NCBI GenBank assembly: GCA_965248715.1
Contig: CBDFKB010000008.1
Span: forward strand, 1,302,001-1,366,000
Direction: 5' to 3'
Source: CBDFKB01 sp965248715
GTDB taxonomy: Bacteria > Pseudomonadota > Alphaproteobacteria > Rhizobiales > Rhizobiaceae
Length of the DNA: 64,000 nucleotides
Within the stretch, counting starts at the first letter, position 1; every line of letters starts with the position of its first letter. Position numbers and translations under genes: made by a program. Below, piece after piece: positions 37,751 to 46,982 of this stretch. Below the pieces are notes generated by a model. It saw only the letters and a program-made list of their open reading frames with translations, was not told the DNA's origin and ran no database searches.

Positions 37751-38532
37751 CCGGTGCCTCCCCCTGGCCGCTTTTTCATGCCGCGGCCCAAATAAGCTTC
37801 GATCACCTGCTCGTTGGCGCGCACCTCGGCGGCAGTGCCTTGGGCCAACACGCTGCCTTCGGCCATAACGATCACCGGGTCACAAAGCCGGCCGATGAAA
37901 TCCATGTCGTGCTCAATCATGCAAAACGTGTAATCGTGCTCTTTGTTGAGGCGCAAAATGGCGTCGCCGATTTCGGCCAACAACGTGCGGTTGACCCCAG
38001 CGCCAACCTCGTCAAGCAGTACCACCTTGGCGTCGACCATCATGGTGCGGCCAAGTTCCAGCAGCTTCTTTTGTCCGCCAGACAGATTGCCCGCCCGCTC
38101 CGTGGCAATGTGGCCAAGGTTGAGGAATTCGATCACCTCATCGGCTTTGGCTCGTACTTGCTTTTCCTGTTCGCGAACCTGTGCACGATGGAACCAAGTG
38201 TTGACGATGCGTTCGCCGATCTGGCCGTCTGGCACCATCATCAAATTTTCATATACGCTTAGCGAGGAAAATTCATGCGCGATTTGAAACGTGCGCAGCA
38301 GCCCTTTGGCAAAAAGCTGGTGCGGTTTAAGGCCGGTGATATCCTCGTCGTCGAGATAGATACGCCCGGAAGTCGGTGCAAATAGCCCGGCAACGATATT
38401 AAACAGCGTGGTCTTGCCGGCACCGTTCGGCCCGATTAACCCTGTAATCGAGCCAGCCGCGATCTCCAGCGAAGTATCGTCAACCGCCCTCAGACCGCCG
38501 AAATGCTTCGACAGTTTTTCTACTCTTATCAT
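37747..38532 (-). CDS. ABC transporter ATP-binding protein, LivG type
   Basis: A 261-residue ATPase, first gene of the operon, with Walker A GPNGAGKTT, signature LSGGQKKLLELGR and Walker B VVLLDEVGAGVN. It has the LivG-type C-terminal extension (VLAQGTAAEVRANEQVIEAYLG). The Walker B region reads DEVGAG where DEPxAG is usual. Confidence 0.93.
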   Translation of the reverse strand: MIRVEKLSKHFGGLRAVDDTSLEIAAGSITGLIGPNGAGKTTLFNIVAGLFAPTSGRIYLDDEDITGLKPHQLFAKGLLRTFQIAHEFSSLSVYENLMMVPDGQIGERIVNTWFHRAQVREQEKQVRAKADEVIEFLNLGHIATERAGNLSGGQKKLLELGRTMMVDAKVVLLDEVGAGVNRTLLAEIGDAILRLNKEHDYTFCMIEHDMDFIGRLCDPVIVMAEGSVLAQGTAAEVRANEQVIEAYLGRGMKKRPGGGTG

Positions 38533-38817
38533 TCCCCTCGCCCCGACCGCTCACACCGTCCGGTTATATTTTGAGGCACACTACAGATATCGATGCAAAT
38601 TTCCATGCCCGATTTTCGCAAGATGCAAATAATTTGAGGTTTTGCGGTCTTGCCGCTTCCAATGCCGCAGAGTTTTTCGGTGTGTGCAAGCCAAACTGGC
38701 CATGGCACCGCAATGCAAACAGGCCTGAAACCGCACTTGGCAGTTTCCGGCTGGCTTGATAGTGGAGTAGGCGCGTTGTTTACGCCGACAAGAACAAGCT
38801 GATCGAGACCGAGCGAT
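38533..38817. other. Divergent promoter region between livG and the dehalogenase-like gene
   Basis: No gene is supported here. The last about 60 bases before 38818 read as coding-like codons in another frame (for example KNKLIETERFDLA), which raises the question whether the following gene has lost its true start. Confidence 0.45.
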
Positions 38818-40053
38818 TTGACCTGGCCCGCAAATGCCCCGCAAGACCCTGCCCCTGATGCGGCGCAGCGCCGTCAATGGCGCCAACGCTTTGCCGCGCA
38901 CGACAAATTGGCCGGCATCGAAGTCACTGAAGATTTTACCCCATTCAACCAGATGAATGATCTGTTTACCCGAGCGTTCTGGGACAATAGCGTCCGCAGC
39001 AAAGATACGGACGGGTTTTTCGAAAGCCACCGCATGGAGGCGACACCTCGGCGCGGCGAAGGGTTCAATTTGAAAGATTTCGCCCTGCGCAATGCCGCCT
39101 GGTCGATCTCCAACATCATTTCCAGCCGCTCCAATGAAGAAGGCAAGCGCGAAGGGTTCCAGGCGCCGATCGAAGACGATACACCGGTCGCCAATGAACG
39201 GCTGGAAATCTCCGATGTCGCCGCGTTTACCGCCGAAGTCGAACATATTGCCCGGCTGTTCGGCGCCGATCTATTTGGCGTCACCGAGGTTGATGAACGC
39301 TGGCACTACACAAGCCGGGTCGACACTCGCGGTTATGATCCTGCACCCAACGATCTCCACCCGGACATTGCCCACGTGATCGTGCTTGGCCATGCCATGG
39401 ACCCCGCTCTGGTCGCCACCTACCCTTCTGCGCTTGGCAGCGCTTCGGCGGGTCTGGAATATTCTCACGAAGCAGCAATCGTAATCCAGCTTGCCAGCTA
39501 TATCCGCAATCTCGGCTACCAAGCGACCGGGTCGATGAACGATACCGCGCTGGCGATCCCGTATGCGATCAAGGCCGGCCTCGGCGAATATGGCCGCAAC
39601 CAGATGGTGATCACGCCGCAATTTGGCCCACGGGTACGGTTTTCGAAAATCTTTACCTCGGCGCCATTGCTGGTAAGTCGTCCACGCCGGTTCGGAATCA
39701 CGCAATATTGTGACCGCTGCACAAAATGCGCCGAAGCCTGCCCGCCCAAGGCTTTGCCGTTCGGCGCGCCTACCACCGAGACTGCCAGCCGCTCGACCAT
39801 CAAGGGCGTGCGCAAATGGTCGGCAAATTGCGAGAAGTGCTTTGGTTACTGGGCCAAACTGAGAACCGACTGCGCGATCTGCATGCGGGTGTGCCCGTTC
39901 AACCGTGATTTCGCCAATTGGCAAAACCGGCTGTTTCGGGTTATCGCCACCTGCCGGTTTCGCGGGCTGGCGCTATGGTGGGAACGGCGCGCTGGATTAG
40001 CCGCCCGCGTCAAGGCCGGCGAATGGTGGCGAGGGCTGGCTGGTAAGGTCTGA
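38818..40053 (+). CDS. Reductive-dehalogenase-like iron-sulfur protein
   Basis: A 411-residue protein with two C-terminal 4Fe-4S motifs: CDRCTKCAEACP (Cys298, 301, 304, 308) and CEKC with CAICMRVCP (Cys338, 341, 352, 355, 359). The central part (HVIVLGHAMDP, LGYQATGSMNDTALAIPYAIKAGLGEYGRNQMVITPQFGPRVRF) matches the cobalamin-binding core shared by reductive dehalogenases and epoxyqueuosine reductase. It has no Tat signal, so it should be cytoplasmic, unlike respiratory enzymes. The only in-frame start is a TTG at 38818 with a stop just upstream and no clear ribosome binding site; a 5' frameshift is possible. Substrate unknown. Confidence 0.7.
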   Translation: MTWPANAPQDPAPDAAQRRQWRQRFAAHDKLAGIEVTEDFTPFNQMNDLFTRAFWDNSVRSKDTDGFFESHRMEATPRRGEGFNLKDFALRNAAWSISNIISSRSNEEGKREGFQAPIEDDTPVANERLEISDVAAFTAEVEHIARLFGADLFGVTEVDERWHYTSRVDTRGYDPAPNDLHPDIAHVIVLGHAMDPALVATYPSALGSASAGLEYSHEAAIVIQLASYIRNLGYQATGSMNDTALAIPYAIKAGLGEYGRNQMVITPQFGPRVRFSKIFTSAPLLVSRPRRFGITQYCDRCTKCAEACPPKALPFGAPTTETASRSTIKGVRKWSANCEKCFGYWAKLRTDCAICMRVCPFNRDFANWQNRLFRVIATCRFRGLALWWERRAGLAARVKAGEWWRGLAGKV

Positions 40054-40062
40054 TTGAAATGC

Positions 40063-41019
40063 TCAGGCGTGGTTGATTTGCACTTCGTAGCCAGGCTCTT
40101 CTGGTTCATCATCGACTATTTCGGCGGGAAAACCGGGCGCCAGGACCGAATGGCCAGTGGCATCTTCCAGGCGGCGAATGATGTTGGGCGACCATTCACG
40201 CGGCCCGTAGCGTTGTTCCCCATCCTTGAAGATATCGATCATCAATGGGCTCAGTTCGAGTTCGACGCCGGCGCGCTCGGCAATCGCTTGAAACAACCCA
40301 ATATCTTTCGACACCAAATCCATGGTGAAAGAAATGTCGCGGGAACCGTTTAAGATCACCTGACCTTCGGTTTCGTGCACAAACGAATTGCCGGAAGAAA
40401 TGCGGATCGCTTCATAGGCGGTGTTGAGATCCATACCGGCCGCCTTCAAAGTCACCAGCGCCTCGCATACTGAGATCAAATTGGCGGTTGCCAGATAATT
40501 GGTAACGACTTTGAGGACCGAAGCCGAGCCAAGCGGACCAGTGTGTAAAATGCGCCGGCCCATGGCGGTCAATAACGGCAAAATGCGTTCGAAAACTGCC
40601 CGTTCGCAACCGGCGAAAATCGAGATATTGCCGGTCGCCGCACGGTGGCACCCGCCCGATACCGGACAATCGACCGCAGCAGCACCCTTTGCCGCCACCA
40701 GAGCGCCAAGGCGCTTGACCTCGGCTTCGTCGGTGGTTGACATCTCCATCCATATTTTGCCGGGCGCCATCGCTGACAAAATGCCGTCCTTAGCTTCGAT
40801 TACCGCCGCCGAGGCGGCAGGCGACGGCAAACAGGTGATCACCACATCGCAGCTTTCGACCATTTGACGCGGGCTGTCGGCCCAATTGGCGCCACTTTCA
40901 AGCAACGGCTTGGCGATATCGGCATCGAGATCGCGAACCGTTACATCAATGCCATGGCGCAACAGACTGCCGGCCAGTTTGCCGCCCACATTGCCCAATC
41001 CGATGAAACCGACTTCCAT
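40063..41019 (-). CDS. NAD(P)-dependent 3-hydroxyisobutyrate-dehydrogenase-family oxidoreductase
   Basis: A 318-residue beta-hydroxyacid dehydrogenase with the dinucleotide motif GFIGLGNVGGKLAG, the substrate loop DCPVSGGCHRAATGNISIF and the catalytic lysine region ASVLKVVTNYLATANL. Substrates in this family are short 3-hydroxy acids such as 3-hydroxyisobutyrate, tartronate semialdehyde or glyoxylate. It is the third gene of an operon with the enolase-superfamily enzyme and the alcohol dehydrogenase. Confidence 0.88.
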   Translation of the reverse strand: MEVGFIGLGNVGGKLAGSLLRHGIDVTVRDLDADIAKPLLESGANWADSPRQMVESCDVVITCLPSPAASAAVIEAKDGILSAMAPGKIWMEMSTTDEAEVKRLGALVAAKGAAAVDCPVSGGCHRAATGNISIFAGCERAVFERILPLLTAMGRRILHTGPLGSASVLKVVTNYLATANLISVCEALVTLKAAGMDLNTAYEAIRISSGNSFVHETEGQVILNGSRDISFTMDLVSKDIGLFQAIAERAGVELELSPLMIDIFKDGEQRYGPREWSPNIIRRLEDATGHSVLAPGFPAEIVDDEPEEPGYEVQINHA

Positions 41020-41039
41020 GCTTCAGCTCCTGCGCAAAT

Positions 41040-42251
41040 TCAATGGTAGAAATGAGGTGTGGCCTGCATGTCGAGATGCAGTTCATTGCCTTCATAAGGG
41101 TGCGCGCGGGCGATCTCGACGTTCAGATCGACCCCAAGGCCCGGTTCGTTCGACGGGATGATATAACCTTCCTCCCAGCGCATTGGTTTCACCAAAATGT
41201 CACTATGGAACCCTTCCCAAGCCTCGATACTTTCCTGGATCAGGAAATTCGGCGTACAGACTGCAAGTTGTACATTGGCCGCGCCCTCAATCGGGCCGCA
41301 ATAAAGGTGCGGCGCCATTTGCGCATAATAGGTTTCCGCGATTGCCGCGATCTTTTTGGCTTCTAGCAAGCCGCCAACCCGGCCCAGTGCCGGTTGCAGG
41401 ATCGAGGCTGCCCCGGTCGCTAACACCCGGGCGAATTCATACTTGGTGGTTAGCCGTTCACCGGTGGCGATCGGGATCGAGGTATAGCGCGCAACCTTGG
41501 CCATCTCCTCCGGCATTTCCGGCGGCACCGGTTCTTCAAACCATAAGGGTTCATAAGGTTCGATGCGTCTGGCCATGCGTCGGGCGCCTGAAGCGGTAAA
41601 CTGTCCATGGGTGCCGAACAGCAGGTCCGCCTTGTCACCGACAGCTTCGCGCAGTAATTTGCAGAATTGTTCGCAGCGCTCCAGCGCCTCGATCTCCGGC
41701 TGGCGACCATCATAAATGGTGTAATTGCCGGCTGGGTCGAATTTCAACGCGGTAAAGCCTTGGTCCACATATTCGCTTGCCCGCTCGGCCGCCAATTCGG
41801 CATTGTGGTAGAATTTATCCGCATCGGTGCCACGATAAATGTCGCCAGTTGCCGGATAAAGATAGGTATAGGAACGCACTCGCTCGCGGCATTTGCCACC
41901 CAACAGATTGTAGACCGGCTGGTCGGCCGCCTTGCCGATAATATCCCAGCAGGCCATTTCCAGCCCGCTCAAACAACCCATAACCGACGGGTCCGGGCGT
42001 TGGGTATAGCCGGCACCATAAACCGCACGCCACAAATGCTCGATCTGGTGTGGGTCGGCGTCAACAAAGTGGCGCGCGAACATGTCCTCGACCATTTTCG
42101 CCACCACATGGGGCGAAAAGGTCGCCGAATAGACTTCGCCGACACCGGTGATGCCGCATTTGGTGGCGAGCTTAACAAAAATGAAATAGCGCCCGCCCTT
42201 GCGCGGCGGCGGATTGCCGACAATGAAAACCTCAAGGTTCTGCAGTTTCAT
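41040..42251 (-). CDS. Mandelate racemase/muconate lactonizing (enolase) superfamily protein, probable acid-sugar dehydratase
   Basis: A 403-residue protein with the N-terminal capping domain (MKLQNLEVFIVGNPPPRKGG) and TIM barrel of the enolase superfamily. Barrel-strand motifs are GFTALKFDPAGNY, LLFGTHGQFT, LWFEEPVPPE and PIATGERLTTKYEF; MAPHLYCGPIEGAANVQLA is near the end. These resemble the galactonate/mannonate dehydratase side of the superfamily, but the specificity cannot be assigned. Flanking dehydrogenases fit a pathway for a sugar acid or hydroxy acid. Confidence 0.82.
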   Translation of the reverse strand: MKLQNLEVFIVGNPPPRKGGRYFIFVKLATKCGITGVGEVYSATFSPHVVAKMVEDMFARHFVDADPHQIEHLWRAVYGAGYTQRPDPSVMGCLSGLEMACWDIIGKAADQPVYNLLGGKCRERVRSYTYLYPATGDIYRGTDADKFYHNAELAAERASEYVDQGFTALKFDPAGNYTIYDGRQPEIEALERCEQFCKLLREAVGDKADLLFGTHGQFTASGARRMARRIEPYEPLWFEEPVPPEMPEEMAKVARYTSIPIATGERLTTKYEFARVLATGAASILQPALGRVGGLLEAKKIAAIAETYYAQMAPHLYCGPIEGAANVQLAVCTPNFLIQESIEAWEGFHSDILVKPMRWEEGYIIPSNEPGLGVDLNVEIARAHPYEGNELHLDMQATPHFYH

Positions 42252-42271
42252 CCCATTTGCCCTTGCGAAAT

Positions 42272-43354
42272 TCAGTCAAATAGAAGCACGTTTTTCACAC
42301 CCCTGCCCGAGCGGGCATGGGCCATCGCCTTATTGATATCGTCAAACTGGTAGCGCGCGGTGATCAACTCGTCCAGCAGCAAGCGGCCATCGCGGTACAA
42401 TGATAACAGGTGCGCAATGTCGGTGCAGATATCGCTGGCGCCCATTTTCGAGCCGACGATGCGCTGGGAATAGCTGGCAAGATTGACCGGGTCGAACTTA
42501 GCCATAACGCCAGACGCGGGAATACCGACCAGCACCACACTGCCGCCCGGCGCCAAGCAGGAACAGGCGGCGTCGATAACCGATTTGGCGCCAACAGTAA
42601 CGAATACGAAATCGGCGCCGCGCCCGCCGGTTAGATCAGCGATTGCGGTACCCATATCGCAGTTTGTCGAGTTTAGCGCATCGGTAGCGCCGAACCGGCG
42701 CGCCATAGCCAATTTTTCCGATGAAATATCCACCGCAATCACCGCGCTGGCACCATTGATAGCCGCGCCCTGCACCGCATTAAGGCCGACGCCACCACAA
42801 CCGATCACGCAGGTTGTCGCGCCCGGCCAGATCGTAACTGAATTCGCCACCGCGCCATAACCGGTAATCACTCCACAGGCAACCAAAGCTGCAACATCAA
42901 ACGGAATTTGCTCGTCGATTTTCACCACCTGCGAATGATGCACCACCGCTTTTTCGGCAAATGCAGCAGTCTTGAGGCCCTGGCTTATCGGGTTGCCGGC
43001 GCCATCCCTTAGCGGGCCGGGCGGATCGCGGGTAAATTCGGTTTCGCACGAACCATAAAGTCCACGGCTGCAACAACCGCAGGTGCCGCACGAGCGCACC
43101 ATGGTAACAATCACCCGGTCGCCAGATGAAACATTGGAAACATCAGCGCCAACCCTGGTGACCATGCCTGATGCCTCATGGCCCAGCACCATCGGCAATT
43201 CGCCGCCCCAGCCGCCGTCGGCATAAACGATGTCGGAATGGCAGATCGAGCAGGCGTGGACATCAATCGCAACTTCATCGACGCACGGATCATCGATGGC
43301 GATGTCGGCAATGACGAACGGTGCGCCAAATGCGCGGCAGATAGCAGCTTTCAT
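42272..43354 (-). CDS. Zinc-dependent alcohol dehydrogenase (medium-chain)
   Basis: A 360-residue MDR enzyme. Catalytic zinc ligands are in CSICHSDI and GHEASG, the structural zinc is in CGTCGCCSRGLYGSC, and the cofactor-binding motif is CVIGCGGVGLNAVQG. The sequence around the structural zinc and the length suggest the aryl-alcohol or class III-like group. It is the first gene of the three-gene catabolic operon, 20 bp before the enolase-superfamily gene. Confidence 0.9.
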   Translation of the reverse strand: MKAAICRAFGAPFVIADIAIDDPCVDEVAIDVHACSICHSDIVYADGGWGGELPMVLGHEASGMVTRVGADVSNVSSGDRVIVTMVRSCGTCGCCSRGLYGSCETEFTRDPPGPLRDGAGNPISQGLKTAAFAEKAVVHHSQVVKIDEQIPFDVAALVACGVITGYGAVANSVTIWPGATTCVIGCGGVGLNAVQGAAINGASAVIAVDISSEKLAMARRFGATDALNSTNCDMGTAIADLTGGRGADFVFVTVGAKSVIDAACSCLAPGGSVVLVGIPASGVMAKFDPVNLASYSQRIVGSKMGASDICTDIAHLLSLYRDGRLLLDELITARYQFDDINKAMAHARSGRGVKNVLLFD

Positions 43355-43458
43355 GGCATCGTCTCAGCGCAGAACAGGAACCGCAGAAATAGCCGGGTTG
43401 GTCAACCTGCCGATAGTCGAAATTGCGACATCATTGTTCTACCCGCAGCATCGACGGA

Positions 43459-44742
43459 TCATGCCGCCTCAAGAGCGCGGTATCCAAACAATTCGACCGG
43501 TTCCAAAATCCCCTCCAGCTTGTGCACACCGGCGCTCTGCCAACGCTCGGGATGCAGTTCGGCCATGTTCTTGGCCGCCAAGACCGGTTGTTGGAGAAAT
43601 TTGGTCATGCTTTCGATCCGCGCGACCTCATTGACAGTGGTGCCAATCACCGAAAAACTTAACCGTTGCGGAATGCCGATATTGCCGAACATCACCTTGC
43701 CGACATTTAGGCCAACACCGTATTTGAAGGTCTCCATTCCAGATTGCTCGCGTTCGATATTAAACTCACGGGCTCGGCGCAGGCTCTCATCAAGCGCGCG
43801 CTGGGCCGAATGAGCAGCGTCGCGCAACTCCTTGTTGGTTTCGAACGGAAACATCCCAAGCACTGCATCGCCAATGAAATCCAGCACCTCTCCGCCTTCG
43901 TCCATCAAAGGCCCAGCGGTGGATTCGAAATATTGGTTCAACATGTCAAAAAACATGCTTTTTTCCATCGATTCAGCAAAACCGGTCGAATTGCGCAAAT
44001 CACTGTACCAAATCAACGATTTAGTCGACTGGCCATCGCCGCGGCGAATTTGCCCGCTGAGAACGCTGGAGCCGGCCCTGGCACCAAGATAGGTGCGAGT
44101 AATGTTGTCGGCGATGCGATTTTGAATGACGGTTTTGCAGGCAATCGCAAAACGGCGCTGAATGCGCTGTAGGGAAGTCAGATCTTCATCGGAAAACCCG
44201 CCTTCGCGATCCGAATTCCAGGCGACCATAATGCCGCGGCTTTTTCCGCCAGAGTTTGGCCCATTATCGGTTTGACCAAAATCAAAAGTGGTTGCCAACA
44301 TTAGATAATCGGTAAATCCCTGTTCAGCCAAATCTTTCAAGAGCGGGAAATCGAGCATCTGATTGGGGCCAGTCAGCTCCCGGCGCAGGAATTCGATGTT
44401 GTTTTCGGTTATGTAGCGCATTGGGCTTTCCAACCAAGCCTGAGACGCATTTTCCTGATGGAGGAATTGTTCGAATTCGGCCGGATGATCTTTGCGCCAG
44501 AACACGGTTTCAGCTTGAAACAGGGGATGCAAGGTCGGCCAGACTAGCCGCGCTCGAGTAATCGGAATGCCTGCTGCGTAAAGGCGTATGCAGACAGATT
44601 CAAACATCTCAACAATATTAGGACTGCCCAGTGCTTGGTCAACAAGCCATTCGCCAAGCGATCGGATTAACGCATTTTGTGCCACGTCTAGCTCCTGAAT
44701 AAATTGGCGCCGGCCCATAAAAGCATGCCAGCCAGCACCCAC
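43459..44742 (-). CDS. Class III adenylate/guanylate cyclase with N-terminal sensory region
   Basis: A 427-residue protein; an alternative ATG at 44718 would shorten it by 8. The C-terminal cyclase domain (about 240-410) keeps both metal-binding aspartates, Asp248 in WYSDLRNST and Asp292 in DFIGDAVLG, and the VIGTTVNEVARIE segment. Residues about 60-215 look like a GAF-type sensor (ends TSLQRIQRRFAIACKTVI). No membrane helix is seen. It is transcribed divergently from the membrane cyclase, 78 bp away, so the two may share control and signal type. Confidence 0.85.
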   Translation of the reverse strand: MGAGWHAFMGRRQFIQELDVAQNALIRSLGEWLVDQALGSPNIVEMFESVCIRLYAAGIPITRARLVWPTLHPLFQAETVFWRKDHPAEFEQFLHQENASQAWLESPMRYITENNIEFLRRELTGPNQMLDFPLLKDLAEQGFTDYLMLATTFDFGQTDNGPNSGGKSRGIMVAWNSDREGGFSDEDLTSLQRIQRRFAIACKTVIQNRIADNITRTYLGARAGSSVLSGQIRRGDGQSTKSLIWYSDLRNSTGFAESMEKSMFFDMLNQYFESTAGPLMDEGGEVLDFIGDAVLGMFPFETNKELRDAAHSAQRALDESLRRAREFNIEREQSGMETFKYGVGLNVGKVMFGNIGIPQRLSFSVIGTTVNEVARIESMTKFLQQPVLAAKNMAELHPERWQSAGVHKLEGILEPVELFGYRALEAA

Positions 44743-44820
44743 CTATTTGTGCATGGATGCGGTTTGCTTCAATGTATGTTCGAAGCTAATTTCCCGATTG
44801 ACAAAACCGGTGTCATTTAC

Positions 44821-46557
44821 ATGCCTTCAGAAATCTCGATAAAATCCGGCGCGCCCGGGCAAGGCGGCATCCTTCAACGCCTGCGGCTGGTCAGCGGTCT
44901 TATATTGTTCGCCTATGCCCTTGGGCATTTTCTCAACCATGCGATGGGTCACATCTCGCTCGATGCCATGACCGTAGTGCAGTTCTGGCGCAAGGCAATT
45001 TGGCAATTTTTACCCATGACCATTGTGCTTTACGGCGCGTTCGCGGTCCATATCGCGTTGGTTTTGTGGAAATTTATGCAGCGCCGAACCCTGAAGATGC
45101 CGCTTTGGGAAGCAGGGCAAATCGTACTCGGCCTTGCCATTCCCTATTGGCTGATCACCCACATCATCTACACCCGAGGTGTCGAACAGCGCCTCGGCAT
45201 TGACATGAATTATGCAACCGAGTTCGTGTTGCTATGGCCTTGGGTGGCCTGGAAACAAAGCCTACTACTACTGATCGTTTGGGTGCACGGCTGCATCGGC
45301 ATCCATTTCTGGCTTTCCATGAACCGCTGGTACGGCAAAGCTTTTCCGGCAATCCTGTCGGCCATGGTGGCGGTGCCGGGACTGGCGATCAGTGGTTGGA
45401 TTACCGCCGCTAGACGCCATTATGATGGGATAGTGGGCGAAGCGGCGCGCGGCAACGACCAGCTGCTCAACGACAATTTCGCATTTATCGACAAATTGAT
45501 CCGCGAAATGAGCGCGATTGATTTCTACTCCCGCATAACGGTGCTGGCGATATTAGGATTGGCGGTGCTGTATTTGGCCGGGCAAATGCTGCGGGCAAGG
45601 TTTCGCAACCAGATCCGCATCGATTATGGCGACGGCAAGGTGGTACAGGCGTTACCCGGGCAAACCTTGCTCGAAGTTAGCCGTTCCCATTCGATCCCAC
45701 ATATGTCGGTATGTGGCGGGCGGGCGCGCTGTTCGACCTGCCGCACGCTGATCTTGGAAGGAAGCCAACATCTTAGCGAGCCGACGGACGCGGAAAAGAA
45801 ACTTCTGTCGCGACTTAACGCACCGCCCGATATTCGCCTTGCATGCCAGTCATACGCAAGCGGCAATGTGCGAATTCGCCCATTGGTACCAACCGGTGGC
45901 GCAGGTTCGGTTTCCCAAGTCAGTGATCCGCTGGGCTGGGGCGTCGAACGCGACATTGCGGTGCTGTTCCTCGATATCCGTGGTTTTTCACGGATTTCCG
46001 AACAAAGCCTGCCCTATGACGTGGTCTTCATCTTGAACAGTTTCTTTTCTGAAATAGTCAACGAGATCGAAGCCGAAAACGGCTATGTCGACAAAATCAT
46101 GGGGGATGGTTTGATGGCGCTGTTTGGCCTGCGTGAAAGCGCTGAACAGGCAAGCGGCAGCGCAATGCGGGCAGGGATCCGTGCCCATAAAGCGGCAGCC
46201 AGATCAAGCGCCATATTAACCCAGCACCTGCAAGATCCGATCCGCATCGGGGTCGGTGTCCATACCGGCAATGCGGTGGTCGGACGCATCGGCAGGTTGA
46301 CCGGCGAACAACAGGCAACGCGACTGACCGCAATCGGCGACACGGTCAACATCGCGGCCCGTCTCGAACAGGCCACCAAGGAGCTAAAAGCCGGGCTGGT
46401 GGTTTCACGCCAAACCATGCGCGAAGCCGGAATCGGGGAATTTATGGCCGGACAGTCGTCGGAAATTACCGTACGCAATATTTCCAAACCGGTTGAAATT
46501 ACGGCCTTTTCCGGCAAAGAGGAGCTTGCTCAACTTATGGCCGTGCTAGTGGAATGA
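44821..46557 (+). CDS. Membrane-anchored class III cyclase with a 2Fe-2S ferredoxin domain
   Basis: A 578-residue protein from the ATG at 44821. Residues 20-255 hold about six membrane helices with many histidines in or near them (His36, 40, 44, 77, 114, 156, 162), reminiscent of a haem-binding cytochrome b fold. Residues 265-355 are a plant-type ferredoxin with Cys298, 304, 307 and 342. Residues 377-565 are a class III cyclase with metal aspartates Asp385 (FLDIRGFS) and Asp429 (MGDGLMALFG). This suggests redox-controlled cAMP or cGMP synthesis. The last codons LVE-stop come from the family-2 repeat inserted at 46546. Confidence 0.88.
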   Translation: MPSEISIKSGAPGQGGILQRLRLVSGLILFAYALGHFLNHAMGHISLDAMTVVQFWRKAIWQFLPMTIVLYGAFAVHIALVLWKFMQRRTLKMPLWEAGQIVLGLAIPYWLITHIIYTRGVEQRLGIDMNYATEFVLLWPWVAWKQSLLLLIVWVHGCIGIHFWLSMNRWYGKAFPAILSAMVAVPGLAISGWITAARRHYDGIVGEAARGNDQLLNDNFAFIDKLIREMSAIDFYSRITVLAILGLAVLYLAGQMLRARFRNQIRIDYGDGKVVQALPGQTLLEVSRSHSIPHMSVCGGRARCSTCRTLILEGSQHLSEPTDAEKKLLSRLNAPPDIRLACQSYASGNVRIRPLVPTGGAGSVSQVSDPLGWGVERDIAVLFLDIRGFSRISEQSLPYDVVFILNSFFSEIVNEIEAENGYVDKIMGDGLMALFGLRESAEQASGSAMRAGIRAHKAAARSSAILTQHLQDPIRIGVGVHTGNAVVGRIGRLTGEQQATRLTAIGDTVNIAARLEQATKELKAGLVVSRQTMREAGIGEFMAGQSSEITVRNISKPVEITAFSGKEELAQLMAVLVE

Positions 46558-46714
46558 ATTTGACATTTGGTGCCCATTTGCAGCTTCACCGTTTGTCAAA
46601 TGTCAAATTTAAAAATTCCACTAGATTCAATATCTTGCTAGTGGTTCTTTTGTTGCCAACATTTGCAAACCTAAGTGTTGCAACGGGACGCAAATGTTAG
46701 AATCGAACCACTAG
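46546..46714. repeat. Family-2 repeat (169 bp), first link of the CTAG chain
   Basis: Starts CTAGTGGAATGA and ends GAACCACTAG; nearly identical in reverse orientation to 27286-27454. Its first bases supply the stop codon of the membrane cyclase gene. It shares its right CTAG with the next repeat. Confidence 0.92.
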
Positions 46715-46918
46715 GGCCTGTGGACAATCATGGTTATGGCGCCGATGTGGCCCAATTGACCGCTGGCAAGGGGCAAAAGGCGCCGTAGTGTTGGCCACTT
46801 CAAGCCTTTGGCAACGTAGTTTTTGGGGGCGAAATCGGCCACGTTCCGAATGGATTTGTTCCCATTGGCCCAGTTTGATCAAACCGGCGCCACAACCATA
46901 AATGTCCACAGGACCTAG
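46711..46918. repeat. Family-1 repeat (208 bp), second link of the CTAG chain
   Basis: Terminal inverted repeats CTAGGGCCTGTGGACAATCA and, from the right end, CTAGGTCCTGTGGACATTTA. These differ at only a few positions from the ends of the IS5-family element beginning at 46979. The interior matches the copy at 27824-28097 but is about 65 bp shorter. Confidence 0.92.
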
Positions 46919-46982
46919 TGGAATGAATTTGACATTTAGTGCCCATTTGCAGCTTCGCCGTTTGTCAAATCCATTCCACTAG
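46915..46982. repeat. Family-2 repeat, internally deleted 68-bp form, third link
   Basis: Starts CTAGTGGAATGAATTTGACA and ends CATTCCACTAG, keeping the inverted pair but lacking the other about 100 bp of the full copies. Both ends share CTAG with the neighbours. Confidence 0.85.
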
